Source: a virus. Taken from it: a stretch of 43,673 bases of DNA. The notes below the pieces were generated by a model, which was not told the origin of the DNA, ran no database searches, and saw only the letters and a program-made list of their open reading frames with translations. Position 1 is the first letter of the stretch; every line of letters starts with the position of its first letter. Of this stretch, positions 1 through 7,911 are shown piece by piece. A program made the translations under genes and the position numbers. The DNA lies in the IMG/VR virus record IMGVR_UViG_3300025872_000099, positions 1 to 43,673 of that record; one strand, given 5' to 3'.

Positions 1-101
1 ACAGCCCGGAGGAGAAGACGGCTGTGATAGACATCCTCTACAGGGGACTCTGCGAGTCCACCCTTCGCAAGACAATCAGAACCATGATACTGGTGGGATG
101 A
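1..101 (+). CDS. 3' end of an unidentified gene (partial)
   Basis: Only the last 33 codons are inside the window, read in the frame starting at base 3 and ending with TGA at 99-101. The visible tail ends STLRKTIRTMILVG, basic and amphipathic, and resembles the LRxLIRE tag seen at the N termini of other proteins here. The stop overlaps the start of the next gene (ATGATGATC), so the two are probably translationally coupled. Function unknown. Confidence 0.55.
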   Translation, partial: SPEEKTAVIDILYRGLCESTLRKTIRTMILVG

Positions 102-1375
102 TGATCAGACAGCTTATCCGTGAGATGCTCATGCTGGAGAACGGTCCCGAGGCCCACATCCTCAACTTCTATGAGGACCTCGACATGCCCCTCTCCGAGT
201 TCAAGGAGGCCATCAGGGCCCTCCTCGATGCCCAGGTGGAGGACGTCGAGGAGAAGATGGACGGGCAGAATCTCACCTTCACCGTGAGGAACGGCGAGGT
301 GGAGACGTTCTCCAAGGGAGCCTCCTGGGCATCCGTCCAGCGCGGCGGAAAGAAGATCGCCGACTACGAGGCCCAGTACGCTGACCGTCCGCAGGTGAGG
401 GACGCCTTCAAGAGGGCGTACGCATCCCTCCAGGCCGCGGCAGATGTCGATCCGGCCCTCACCTCCCGGCTCTTCAGGGACGGCGGAGTGGTGGTGGAGT
501 CCCTCATGATGCTCCCCGAGAACCCCAACACCATCGTCTACGACAGGCCCACCATCCGATTCGTGAGGGCCTACCCGATGGACCCGGCGCTCGGTGGACA
601 GGTGGACCAGGAGGCGTACAGACAGTTCCTCGCTTCAGCTTCCTCGCTGGACGTCGCCGTCCCGATGGGTGAGGTTCCCATCCTGAAACTGAAGAAGGTC
701 CTCAATTCTGACCAGGTCGCAGCCGAACTTGAGACAGACCTCGATGCGCTCATGGCCGAGGCCGGTGTCAACGACTCGTCCACCATGGGTGATCTCATTG
801 TCGGACTCGTGAAGACCCGCCTCGAGTCCGATGGGATGAGTCCTGATGTCGCGACAAAGGTCGCCATCCGTCTCGGTCGCGGTGAGAAGGCGGCGTTCTC
901 CGCGAAGGACGCGAAGGCGGTGGGACCCGGCGTCTGGGAGAAGGTCCAGGGAATGGAGTCCGGCCCATACGTCGACGAGGCCATCATCCCCATCGAGAGG
1001 ATCCTCCAGAAGCTCGCCGTCCAGGTCTTCCGCAACCTGGAGTTCGTCCTCTCCTCCAACCGCACCGAGTCAGGTGACGCTCTTCGATCCTTCGTCCGGC
1101 AGACCCGAGACGCAGTGAGGGGCGGGAGGCTCATCGCCGACCCATCCCAGACCGAGTCCATCAGGGTTGCACTCGAGAGGATCGGTGACGAGGCAGCATT
1201 CGAGAAGGCGGTTGAGGGAATCGTCTTCCGGTGGAAGGGAAAGACCCGGAAGCTCACCGGACTCTTCACGCCCATCAACAAGCTCCGCGGATTCTTCGCC
1301 TATGGTAAGACTCCAGCGAGGATATCGCAGAATGAGTCTCGAAAGAGATACTTACCATTCGGAAGGGTCGGATAA
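98..1375 (+). CDS. Putative covalent nucleotidyltransferase (ligase-like fold), tagged N terminus
   Basis: A 425-residue protein. It carries the pattern of the DNA/RNA ligase and capping-enzyme superfamily: motif I as KMDG (Lys53-Gly56, where AMP or GMP would be bound), a hydrophobic-Glu motif III-like VVVESLMM near residue 131, EGIVF (motif IV-like) at about 373-377, and a basic RKLTG (motif V-like) at about 384-388. This resembles phage proteins annotated DUF6267, which I recall as having a similar K-x-DG region; that family assignment is from memory. The N terminus IRQLIREMLMLE is the tag shared with several unrelated proteins in this window. The stop TAA overlaps the ATG of the next small frame (TAATG). 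The ligase-like fold is an inference from spaced motifs; the substrate is unknown. Confidence 0.6.
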   Translation: MMIRQLIREMLMLENGPEAHILNFYEDLDMPLSEFKEAIRALLDAQVEDVEEKMDGQNLTFTVRNGEVETFSKGASWASVQRGGKKIADYEAQYADRPQVRDAFKRAYASLQAAADVDPALTSRLFRDGGVVVESLMMLPENPNTIVYDRPTIRFVRAYPMDPALGGQVDQEAYRQFLASASSLDVAVPMGEVPILKLKKVLNSDQVAAELETDLDALMAEAGVNDSSTMGDLIVGLVKTRLESDGMSPDVATKVAIRLGRGEKAAFSAKDAKAVGPGVWEKVQGMESGPYVDEAIIPIERILQKLAVQVFRNLEFVLSSNRTESGDALRSFVRQTRDAVRGGRLIADPSQTESIRVALERIGDEAAFEKAVEGIVFRWKGKTRKLTGLFTPINKLRGFFAYGKTPARISQNESRKRYLPFGRVG

Positions 1376-1425
1376 TGAGAATCACAGAATCACAGCTTAG
1401 AAAGTACGGATCAGGCGGGCACTGA
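1375..1425 (+). CDS. 16-codon tag-like ORF, probably the displaced N terminus of the next gene
   Basis: Starts at the ATG overlapping the stop of the upstream gene (TAATG) and encodes MRITESQLRKYGSGGH before a TGA. The first ten residues look like the N-terminal tag found on other proteins here. The downstream nucleotidyltransferase frame is open without a stop from 1379 onward, so skipping a single base after the AAG codon at 1402-1404 would join the tag to the enzyme. It could be a true mini-ORF, a programmed +1 shift, or a one-base insertion or assembly error. Confidence 0.4.
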   Translation: MRITESQLRKYGSGGH

Positions 1426-1426
1426 G

Positions 1427-2233
1427 ATGGGAGGAGAGGCATTCAAGGGTCCCGACGGAGAGCCACTAGCCACGGGCATAAAGCAGGCAGAGGTTGGTCC
1501 GACTCTCGACTCTCTTCTTCGAGATGTCCTCCGCCCCGTGGGCATCGATTCCTACGTCCCGCTGGGCTCGACGGGCAAGAAGCCGATCTCTAGTGACCTT
1601 GACATCGCAGTCGGACCTGTCCCGATGGATGACCCGAAGGCTCTGAAGGCTCTGAAGGACGCGCTACTGGCGAACATCCAGGCGGTTGTCGGACCTGACA
1701 ACGCGAAGCTCGTCGGTCAGAACATCGCGATACTTCAGCCCATTGCTGGCTCTCCCGATCGTTTCGTGCAGGTCGATCTCATGCTGTCGGGTGACCCACA
1801 GAAGACGGGCTGGCTGATGTCTGGTACGGGTTCGGGCGTGAAGGGAGTCTATCGCAACCTCATGCTAGCATACATCGCGAAGCTCCGTTCTGAGGAGCAG
1901 CCTGGTACCAAGATCACCATCTCATACCCAGGCGGCATCCAGGTCGTCAAGGATGGGCAGACAGTGGTGCCGAGGACTGAGGACGCGGAAGCGATTGTCT
2001 CCACTCTCGGAATCCCTGCGAAGCCCTCAGAGATCAATACTTTTGAGGAACTAGTAACCATATTGGCAAGGGACCCGAGCATCTCTGGTAAGCTCGAGGG
2101 TTACGAGACATACATCGGAAGGTATCTCCAGGATCCGAAAACTGCAGTAGAGGCCCAAAAGTCGATTGCTGCCCTTAAAACAGCTCGCGGTCTCATGGAG
2201 ACCGTGAGACTGCTGGTTCGCTCTCTCAGGTGA
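1427..2233 (+). CDS. Polymerase-beta-type nucleotidyltransferase
   Basis: A 268-residue protein with the catalytic signature of the Pol-beta superfamily: Gly47-Ser48 followed by the Asp57-x-Asp59 pair (GSTGKKPISSDLDIAVG), and a third acidic residue, Asp117, in FVQVDLML. This superfamily transfers NMP to nucleic acid, protein or small molecules; the substrate cannot be read from sequence. The ATG at 1427 lacks a clear Shine-Dalgarno. The frame is open upstream to 1379, and a tag-encoding mini-frame begins at 1375, so the native N terminus may be longer. The last 8 bases overlap the convergent gene at 2226. It follows directly behind a ligase-fold nucleotidyltransferase-like gene, which suggests a shared pathway. 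Confidence 0.75.
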   Translation: MGGEAFKGPDGEPLATGIKQAEVGPTLDSLLRDVLRPVGIDSYVPLGSTGKKPISSDLDIAVGPVPMDDPKALKALKDALLANIQAVVGPDNAKLVGQNIAILQPIAGSPDRFVQVDLMLSGDPQKTGWLMSGTGSGVKGVYRNLMLAYIAKLRSEEQPGTKITISYPGGIQVVKDGQTVVPRTEDAEAIVSTLGIPAKPSEINTFEELVTILARDPSISGKLEGYETYIGRYLQDPKTAVEAQKSIAALKTARGLMETVRLLVRSLR

Positions 2234-2741
2234 TTCGGATTCCCTTCACAGACATCTGAAGGGTCGTAAACCACGGATCCTTCACTTCCCGGTCGAGCTC
2301 ATCAACTGCGATGGCGACCGGGATTGCTGTCATCTCCCACTGCTCAATGCGCTCGCCCTCGTGATCACTCACGACCATCTTCACCTTGCGCTCAAGGGGC
2401 TTTTGGAGCCATGAGAAGACGCCAGCGTTCATGCCAGGCTTAGCTCTGACCTCAACGACCATCTGTCCCGAAGAGTTCTCTCCGGGTGTGAAGACCGAGA
2501 ACTTCACGCCGCCGGACTCGAGGGGCTGCATGCCTTCGATGGAGATCTCCCACTTCGGAGACTCATCGACCTCGGGCTCCTCGCCTTCTCCGCCAGCTCC
2601 CAGAGCCCCTGCAAGACCGACCTTCTGCATGAGCTCCTCCATCGTGACAAATTCTACGGGAGGAGTCGCGACCTCACTCGGAGCATCAGCGACAGAAGTC
2701 TCAACAAGAGCATCTTCCTTCTTCTTACGACGAAATCTCAT
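2226..2741 (-). CDS. Hypothetical phage protein, possibly tail-tube or baseplate related
   Basis: 171 residues from ATG 2741, which overlaps the upstream stop (TGATG). A basic N terminus (MRFRRKKKED) and an acidic, Pro/Ala-rich linker lead into a beta-rich domain from about residue 65. The C-terminal half contains a W-E-M-T-A-I-P-V-A-I then D-E-L-D pattern, reminiscent of the end of phage tail-tube proteins (W.l.G.fP..i....lD). That resemblance is weak and the protein is better left unnamed. It overlaps the convergent nucleotidyltransferase gene by 8 bases and is coupled to the 72-residue gene upstream. Confidence 0.7.
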   Translation of the reverse strand: MRFRRKKKEDALVETSVADAPSEVATPPVEFVTMEELMQKVGLAGALGAGGEGEEPEVDESPKWEISIEGMQPLESGGVKFSVFTPGENSSGQMVVEVRAKPGMNAGVFSWLQKPLERKVKMVVSDHEGERIEQWEMTAIPVAIAVDELDREVKDPWFTTLQMSVKGIRIT

Positions 2742-2959
2742 CAAGCGCCTGCCTTCTCTTCAGATTCAATAGACTCACGGATGACTTTCACGAACTCACG
2801 CTGTGCTCGTTCCTCATCCCACTCTGTCACTCCCCAAGCCTTCATGAGGATGCATTTCACATCCTCATCAAACTCGATGTTGATCTTTGCAGAGCCGTCG
2901 GGCTGCTCCTCAACGCTTGCCACCCTGATGGGAACCTGGAGCTGCTTTCTCTGTTTCAC
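2741..2959 (-). CDS. Small acidic hypothetical protein
   Basis: 72 residues, starting with GTG at 2959 behind a good ribosome-binding site (GGAGG, 4 bases upstream). It is highly charged with a helical C-terminal half rich in Glu, Arg and Lys. The stop overlaps the next ATG (TGATG), so it is translated with the downstream 171-residue protein. No recognised family. Confidence 0.7.
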   Translation of the reverse strand: MKQRKQLQVPIRVASVEEQPDGSAKINIEFDEDVKCILMKAWGVTEWDEERAQREFVKVIRESIESEEKAGA

Positions 2960-2996
2960 GAAACCTCCGAGAATACTGTAACTATCACCCTAAACT

Positions 2997-3794
2997 TTAC
3001 ACTGCCTTCTTCTTGCGGGGCTTGCGGACCTTCGGGAAGATGAGCTTCTCAGCGTCCGATGTCACCACGGTACCCTCGAGCAGGACGTCCACCATGACCA
3101 TCCCGTAGCCAGAGAAGGTGCGGTTCCCGATGATGAGAATGTCGATGGGTGTGTTGTCGTCACCGTTCTTCCAGGCCCGACCCGGAATGTGCCACGGCCT
3201 CACCTGACAGAGGGACCCGACCTTCTCGGGGATGGATTCCCAGAGGGCAACCACTGCCCTGAACTGGGACTTCAGGAAGTCCACGTCCTCGACCTCGACC
3301 TCGCTCTGGTAGAGAATCTTGTTGGCGATCCGGTCGATGCGGTTGGAGGTCGCCGGCTTGTTGCCCCAGTAGTACTGGGACATGCGGGACTTCCGATTGA
3401 AGAGGCCCGCGGTGAGCTGGCGGAGCTCGTCGTCAACCTGGATCGAGTTGATGGGACGCTGGGCACCCGCCACGATCCGCTCGGCGTACGCCTTCTGGCG
3501 CTCGGTGAGGTCCCGACCCTGGAGGACCTGGCCGGCAAAGCTCCGGAGAGTGTCGGCCTCGTCCTTGCGGACGCAGGTCTCGGCCACGGCCAGCCAGTCC
3601 TTCGCCTTCTGCCATGACGGCCAGGTCTCGGGCGCTCCCTTCGCGAGTAGGTCGCGGAGGATGTTGACGCCGTTCCCACGGGGCTGCTTACCCTCGGCCG
3701 AGAGGGACGCGAGGAAGCCACCCGGCCAGGTGCCACCGAGGCCGGCGGCCTGGTAGGCCTGTGAGAGGGACCGGACCTTGTCGAGGTCGAACAT
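2997..3794 (-). CDS. Hypothetical phage protein under a sigma70-like promoter
   Basis: 265 residues from ATG 3794, preceded by AGGAGG in a leader nearly identical to that of the DNA ligase gene. The start is chosen because upstream in-frame codons lie inside the promoter. The N-terminal two thirds look helical. The C-terminal part is beta-rich with a basic tail (KVRKPRKKKAV) that could bind nucleic acid. I do not recognise a family. The shared promoter suggests expression at the same time as ligase. Confidence 0.75.
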   Translation of the reverse strand: MFDLDKVRSLSQAYQAAGLGGTWPGGFLASLSAEGKQPRGNGVNILRDLLAKGAPETWPSWQKAKDWLAVAETCVRKDEADTLRSFAGQVLQGRDLTERQKAYAERIVAGAQRPINSIQVDDELRQLTAGLFNRKSRMSQYYWGNKPATSNRIDRIANKILYQSEVEVEDVDFLKSQFRAVVALWESIPEKVGSLCQVRPWHIPGRAWKNGDDNTPIDILIIGNRTFSGYGMVMVDVLLEGTVVTSDAEKLIFPKVRKPRKKKAV

Positions 3795-3815
3795 TCCATT
3801 CCTCCTTACATTAAG

Positions 3816-3844
3816 ACTATACCACACTTTTCAACAGATTGGAA
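3816..3844 (-). promoter_or_regulatory. Sigma70-like promoter (TTCCAA-17-TATAGT)
   Basis: On the minus strand, -35 TTCCAA (3844-3839), a 17-base spacer and -10 TATAGT (3821-3816) lie upstream of ATG 3794. The surrounding CCTATTCCAAT and the leader AATGTAAGGAGGAAT are repeated almost exactly at the ligase promoter at 7315-7343, which argues for a shared, specific promoter class. Confidence 0.6.
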
Positions 3845-3863
3845 TAGGCCCGCGCAAAATAGT

Positions 3864-3904
3864 GATTAAAAGAGAACCGCCGAGCCAGTTACCCGACTCG
3901 GCGG
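3864..3904 (-). terminator. Rho-independent terminator, minus strand
   Basis: A perfect 8-base stem CCGCCGAG (3877-3884) / CTCGGCGG (3897-3904) with a 12-base loop, followed on the minus strand by TTCTCTTTTA. It lies just after the 61-residue gene (3928-4113) and before the promoter of the next operon, so it separates the two units. Confidence 0.75.
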
Positions 3905-3927
3905 CTTGCGCTCTCCCGAGGAAGGGA

Positions 3928-4113
3928 TCAGTCGATGGCCTCCTTCGCGAGCTTGACGGAAAGCGCCGCGACAGCCTTCGCGATCTTCTTACCCTCTTCC
4001 TTCGTGATGTTCACCTTCCCATTCTCGTCCTTCTTCAGGGACTCTCCGATCAGCTTCGCGAGCTTCTCGAGTTCAGGTGCGAGCACTATGAGCTCATCTG
4101 GTGTCAATGCCAT
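3928..4113 (-). CDS. Small helical Lys/Glu-rich protein
   Basis: 61 residues from ATG 4113 with GAGGAGG upstream. Almost entirely predicted helix: an acidic-aliphatic first half (LAPELEKLAKLIGESL), a DENGKVN turn, then a Lys/Ala-rich amphipathic helix. It stands alone, closed by the terminator at 3864-3904. Function unknown. The composition would suit a small DNA- or protein-binding factor, but nothing proves it. Confidence 0.7.
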   Translation of the reverse strand: MALTPDELIVLAPELEKLAKLIGESLKKDENGKVNITKEEGKKIAKAVAALSVKLAKEAID

Positions 4114-4200
4114 TTTGAAGTCCTCCTCTAGAGGCGGGGTTTCCGCGCTCTAAGGATAACTATCATCGAAGCCGCAGATATAGTTACGATAGGAGTGCAA

Positions 4201-5151
4201 ATGCATAGAAACGAAGCTGTGGTGAGGAGCCTTATTCGTGAATGGCTCATAATCGAACAGGCAGCTGATGACGGCGCGAGCGCAGGAGCTGAAGCTGCTG
4301 GAGAGCTCAGCGGACTTGGATCTTTGGAGAGCCAAGTTGATGCTGCTCTCGATAAGATTGAAGACAAGATAGAAGACAAGAGTGAAGCAGTTGTCGCTCT
4401 TGCTTTAGGGCTCGGTCTCTCGATCCCCACGCTCGGAAAGTGGGCCGCAAAGGCAATAGCTCTCATCGTCAAAGGTTACGTCAAGCTCGCATCGAAGTTC
4501 GGCAAACCTGAACAGTCTGGTGGGCTTGCGTGGGCTGCAAAAGTAGAGGCTGCGGGAGAATCCTTCTACGAGAAAGGTCATCACATGATCGAAAGCTTCT
4601 ATACAAAAATTGTGAAAGCCCTGTTTCTTCTTCTGTGCGCAATGGGAGACGTGGGAGGAATTGATGCTTACAAAGCTTACGCAGACTCACCAGCGGGACA
4701 AGAAGCTTTCACAAAAGTAGCAAAGCTGATCGATCTTGCAGTAACGTGTATCCTCGCAGTCTATAGCGTCCAGGGGGCTATCGGAGCGATTCAGGCAGCT
4801 CACGCAGGACTCGCCGCGACCGAGGGCGTTCTTTCTGCTGCAAAGGGAGCGCACATAGGAGCTGCAGTCGCAGAGTCAATAGTAGAGGCTTCTAGAGCAT
4901 TTGCAAGAGCATTTGCTGAAGCGGGTGTAGCCTCGGCCCTGATCTCGGACATCATGAAGAAAGCTTCATCTTTCTTCGAAGCCATCAAAGAGACGATTAT
5001 GGGCGGCATCGAAGTCACTAAAAAGGCTGCTCAGGCTGCTGGACTCTCAGTTGCTCTCGCTGCAGGATCGGCAGTAGCCAGTGATGCTCCTGCCGACAGT
5101 GCTGCCTCTGCGCAGGACAGCGGAGTTGTTAGAGCTGATTCATCTCGTTGA
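4201..5151 (+). CDS. Ala-rich helical protein with tag; candidate internal virion protein
   Basis: 316 residues. ATG 4201 is chosen over the in-frame GTG 4195 because AGGAG sits 5 bases before ATG 4201. The N terminus carries the tag VVRSLIREWLIIE. The rest is strongly helical and rich in Ala and Gly, with hydrophobic stretches near residues 61-82, 142-152 and 176-200 and a low-complexity Ala/Ser/Asp tail. Its size and composition are compatible with an internal head protein or ejected protein, but I recognise no family. It overlaps the convergent gene at 5129 by 23 bases. Confidence 0.75.
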   Translation: MHRNEAVVRSLIREWLIIEQAADDGASAGAEAAGELSGLGSLESQVDAALDKIEDKIEDKSEAVVALALGLGLSIPTLGKWAAKAIALIVKGYVKLASKFGKPEQSGGLAWAAKVEAAGESFYEKGHHMIESFYTKIVKALFLLLCAMGDVGGIDAYKAYADSPAGQEAFTKVAKLIDLAVTCILAVYSVQGAIGAIQAAHAGLAATEGVLSAAKGAHIGAAVAESIVEASRAFARAFAEAGVASALISDIMKKASSFFEAIKETIMGGIEVTKKAAQAAGLSVALAAGSAVASDAPADSAASAQDSGVVRADSSR

Positions 5152-5422
5152 CAACCTCTTCTGTGCGCTTGTCACGGCCTCCCCAGTCGCGGGCCTCAAT
5201 CCATTCAGTGACAGTTCCGCTCTCGTCACACGGGAAGACAAGAGTCTCATTGATGGTGAACATTCCGTTGCCGTGCTGGGCGTCAGAGATCGCGAAGTGT
5301 CGACCGTCAGTCATGACAACGTGACTTCGGAAGATGATGCCGCCCTTCTTCACCAGCCTCCCACTCTCGAAGTAATCTTCAATGACGACTGGTTCCTTGA
5401 ACTTGATGAAACGATCGATCAT
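5129..5422 (-). CDS. Hypothetical small protein downstream of MT-A70 methyltransferase
   Basis: 97 residues from ATG 5422. GAAGGAG lies just upstream, inside the end of the methyltransferase gene. The GTG at 5428 is too close to that site to be preferred. The sequence looks beta-rich (PVVIEDYF, KKGGIIFRSHVVMTD) with an acidic C terminus. No family recognised. Translated directly after the methyltransferase with a 2-base gap, and its end overlaps the convergent 4201-5151 gene. Confidence 0.7.
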   Translation of the reverse strand: MIDRFIKFKEPVVIEDYFESGRLVKKGGIIFRSHVVMTDGRHFAISDAQHGNGMFTINETLVFPCDESGTVTEWIEARDWGGRDKRTEEVVNEMNQL

Positions 5423-5424
5423 TC

Positions 5425-5976
5425 TCACTCCTTCACGTTGATCTCGATGTCAGAAACGACCTCATCACCCCACACGTCCCAGCCCGGTGCCTTCTCACGC
5501 GCAAACAGTTCAAGCTTTCGCTGCGTCGGAAACATCTGCTCGATCCTACTTCTCACCTCGAGGGGCTTCGCAGAGTGCTCCCTGCGCTTTTCAGAGAGGA
5601 ATTGCCTCACATTACGAGAACCTCGTGGCTGAGGTATCTTACCCTTCTTTCCGATAAGACAGAGCTCGACCTGGGACATCGTGTAGAAGCCCGGATTGAC
5701 TTTCTGCTTGTCCCAGGCAAAACCAACGGTCGCCCACTGGAATCCCCACGACTTCATCAGGTCAATCGCCTGGTCCAAGTGGGGCGACGTCGACCAGAGA
5801 AACAGTAGGCAGTCGGGAGCACAGTGCTCCGCCACGTTGTACTGTTTGAGGTCATCGAGAGTGAGAGTCCCGTAGTGGTTCTTTGCTCCGCCTGAAGTGG
5901 GACCTCCACGACCGGTGTGCTGCACCTGTCCCTTGTAGTCCCACGGTGGGTCGCAGTAGATGATTTCGTAGCTCAA
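5425..5976 (-). CDS. MT-A70 family N6-adenine methyltransferase
   Basis: 183 residues with the catalytic motif DPPW (near residue 9, YCDPPWDY), characteristic of the MT-A70 family that transfers a methyl group from S-adenosylmethionine to N6 of adenine in DNA or RNA. Further family landmarks are FLWSTSPHLDQAIDLMKSWG and the C-terminal EMFPTQ-like RIEQMFPTQRKLELFARE. The start is TTG 5976, overlapping the ligase stop (TTGA), with GGAGAAGG upstream. No restriction partner is nearby, so self-protection or modification of phage DNA is the likely role. Probably one mRNA with ligase. Confidence 0.88.
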   Translation of the reverse strand: MSYEIIYCDPPWDYKGQVQHTGRGGPTSGGAKNHYGTLTLDDLKQYNVAEHCAPDCLLFLWSTSPHLDQAIDLMKSWGFQWATVGFAWDKQKVNPGFYTMSQVELCLIGKKGKIPQPRGSRNVRQFLSEKRREHSAKPLEVRSRIEQMFPTQRKLELFAREKAPGWDVWGDEVVSDIEINVKE

Positions 5977-7295
5977 GCCTTCTCCTTCCAGGTGTCGTAA
6001 GCGGCGAGGACCTTGGGGTCCACATCAGAGGGGTCTCGGAAGCGGCAAAATACGGGAAAGCGGAGCTTCCCATCCGGGGTGAACGGGGGCTGGTGTTCGC
6101 ATTCCACGATCCGACCGATGTAGGAATCAGGCGCCGAGTTCACCTCGGTCTTGAGTCGATCGGAGTATCCACCACCGACCCGGGTAACCACGCCATTGGG
6201 CGTGAGGACCTTGAATCCACCGAACTGGCCTGCCCGCTTCGTGGCCTTTGACGCCTCGTACCAGCCGACCACCACACCCTCCTCGGTGGCCACCGGCTTG
6301 AGCTTGAGGATGGCCGAGGAGCGCTTCCACTGGTACTTGGCTTTGACGTCCTTGAGCATCACACCCTCGTAGCCGGCGTCGAGGCAGGTCGAGTAGAACT
6401 CTCGGAGCTCATCCTCATTTGCGCAGGTCTTCGCCTTCACGTACCGGAAGGGACCCTGGGAGAGCATTGGGCCAGCCCCGATGATGGTGACCAGGTCTGC
6501 CAGACGCTGCTCGTAGGTGAGCTCGGTCCTTTGGGCCTGCCAGTCAGTGAGGGGAACGCAATCGAAGACGTGGTAGCACATGGTCGAGTCGTCCTTCTTG
6601 GACTTGGCCGACATCACCACCGAGGCCGACTCATTCCAGTCCTCACCCATGGCCTCGCCGTCGAGGACGAAATCATCGGAGGAGAGGGACTCGATTGCCG
6701 CCTTGATGCGGGGGAGAGTCTCGAGCACCGTGCCATTGCGAGTGTAGAGAGTGACCTCACTCTTGGACTTCACCGCCACCACTCGGAGGCCATCGAGCTT
6801 CGCCTCGACTCGGACGGGATAGGTCACCGGCTCGGAGAAGACGAAGTTTCCGTTGACTCCCTTGGTGGGGAGAGTGCCGGCGAGAGCCACCGCGAATGGG
6901 ACCACCGTGCCCGGCCAGAGCTTGTTGATCGTGGTCACCGAGACCCCGCAGCGGAGGTTCCGCCAGAGGAGGCGTTCGAGCCACTTCTGGGCGACCCCGT
7001 CACCGGACTGGATGAGATCGGAGACCGCCTTCTTGGCTGCGTTACCTTTGAGTTCCCGCTTGTCGAGGCGAACCAGGAGATCGAGGAACTCGGTGACCAG
7101 GTCATCGCCGTGACCCCGGGTGCCGGGCGCCTTCGGGCGATCGTACTTGGCCACGCCCCAGTTCTTCCAGGGATCGAAGGCAAGCGAGAAGAAGCGGTGG
7201 AGGAGCGGATTGCCGCGATTCTCCTCCATGACGGCGCCCTTTGCGTTCCGGCCGCCGTCCGCCTCGAGAGTTTCCAGGATGTCCAGGACTTCCAT
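5973..7295 (-). CDS. ATP-dependent DNA ligase
   Basis: 440 residues. Motif I is KLDG with Lys166 as the adenylated lysine, followed by TRNG (motif Ia-like), VLDGEAMG (motif III), a YEGVMLKD motif IV, and AILKLKP (motif V). The N-terminal helical domain is of the kind seen in T4-like and T7-like phage ligases. It seals nicks during phage replication, recombination and repair. ATG 7295 follows AGGAGGAAT and the sigma70-like promoter at 7315-7343. The stop overlaps the MT-A70 start. Confidence 0.92.
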   Translation of the reverse strand: MEVLDILETLEADGGRNAKGAVMEENRGNPLLHRFFSLAFDPWKNWGVAKYDRPKAPGTRGHGDDLVTEFLDLLVRLDKRELKGNAAKKAVSDLIQSGDGVAQKWLERLLWRNLRCGVSVTTINKLWPGTVVPFAVALAGTLPTKGVNGNFVFSEPVTYPVRVEAKLDGLRVVAVKSKSEVTLYTRNGTVLETLPRIKAAIESLSSDDFVLDGEAMGEDWNESASVVMSAKSKKDDSTMCYHVFDCVPLTDWQAQRTELTYEQRLADLVTIIGAGPMLSQGPFRYVKAKTCANEDELREFYSTCLDAGYEGVMLKDVKAKYQWKRSSAILKLKPVATEEGVVVGWYEASKATKRAGQFGGFKVLTPNGVVTRVGGGYSDRLKTEVNSAPDSYIGRIVECEHQPPFTPDGKLRFPVFCRFRDPSDVDPKVLAAYDTWKEKA

Positions 7296-7314
7296 GATTC
7301 CTCCTTACATTATG

Positions 7315-7343
7315 ATAATAACACATTAGAGCACAAATTGGAA
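7315..7343 (-). promoter_or_regulatory. Sigma70-like promoter (TTCCAA-17-TATTAT) for ligase operon
   Basis: Minus-strand -35 TTCCAA (7343-7338), a 17-base spacer and -10 TATTAT (7320-7315). It shares CCTATTCCAAT upstream and AATGTAAGGAGGAAT downstream with the promoter at 3816-3844. The conserved extra bases suggest recognition by something more specific than a generic sigma factor, or recent duplication of the control region. Confidence 0.62.
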
Positions 7344-7370
7344 TAGGCTGGGGACCTTTTTGCAAAGAAA

Positions 7371-7398
7371 TGTTTACTTAGTTGAGGCAACGCTAGAA
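7371..7398 (+). promoter_or_regulatory. Candidate promoter for the three-gene membrane cassette
   Basis: GTTTAC (about 7371) and TAGAAT (about 7393), separated by about 16 bases, lie ahead of the plus-strand gene at 7423. The boxes resemble T4 early promoters (GTTTAC...TATAAT). Only one instance fits well, so confidence is low. Confidence 0.35.
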
Positions 7399-7422
7399 TG
7401 ATCGGTTGCCCAAGGAGCAGAT

Positions 7423-7911
7423 ATGGATCCGTTAGACACGACTGGCGAGCTCGTTGAACCGCCTCCCGCTGATGAAGCTGCCGCGCCTGTTGTCGAGGGA
7501 TCCTCGACTGGTGCAAATCTCGTTGAAGTTGCTGATGCAAAATCGCAAACTATCGCGCTTGACAAGGATGGCGACAAGATTTACCCGAGCCTGTATGACA
7601 CAGTCCCAACAACATTCGGGGCAATCGTTCTCGGCGGTCTCATCATCGGCGGCATTCAGTGGATAGTGAAGAAGATCTTCGAGCGTGAAAAGAAGGAGCA
7701 CAAGGCTCTCACGCAGTTTGTCACTTCGATGTTTGCTTTCATCATTGGAGTTTGGATCGCTGACAAGATCATCGCGGGACCCACAGCTAACATTCTCGAC
7801 CCAGCTGAGAGCAAGGAACTTCTCACCTTCATCAAGGACATCACGCTGATGGTGTTCGCATACTACTTCGGAACAAAAGCGAACGTTCCAAAGGATGACG
7901 TCGATGGATAA
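7423..7911 (+). CDS. Three-pass membrane protein, possible holin-like
   Basis: 162 residues from ATG 7423 with AAGGAG upstream. A soluble acidic N-terminal half precedes three hydrophobic segments at about residues 64-84, 96-117 and 133-150, with the basic loop KKIFEREKKEHK between the first two. It leads a plus-strand cassette of three overlapping genes, all with membrane or coiled-coil features. The position and topology would fit a holin or other envelope factor, but no endolysin gene is evident next to it, so the name is tentative. Confidence 0.7.
   Translation: MDPLDTTGELVEPPPADEAAAPVVEGSSTGANLVEVADAKSQTIALDKDGDKIYPSLYDTVPTTFGAIVLGGLIIGGIQWIVKKIFEREKKEHKALTQFVTSMFAFIIGVWIADKIIAGPTANILDPAESKELLTFIKDITLMVFAYYFGTKANVPKDDVDG

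Noticed and set aside
571-1281. Minus-strand frame opposite the ligase-fold gene
   Set aside because: Ser/Arg-rich out-of-frame translation without motifs; the plus frame has coherent motifs and gene coupling.
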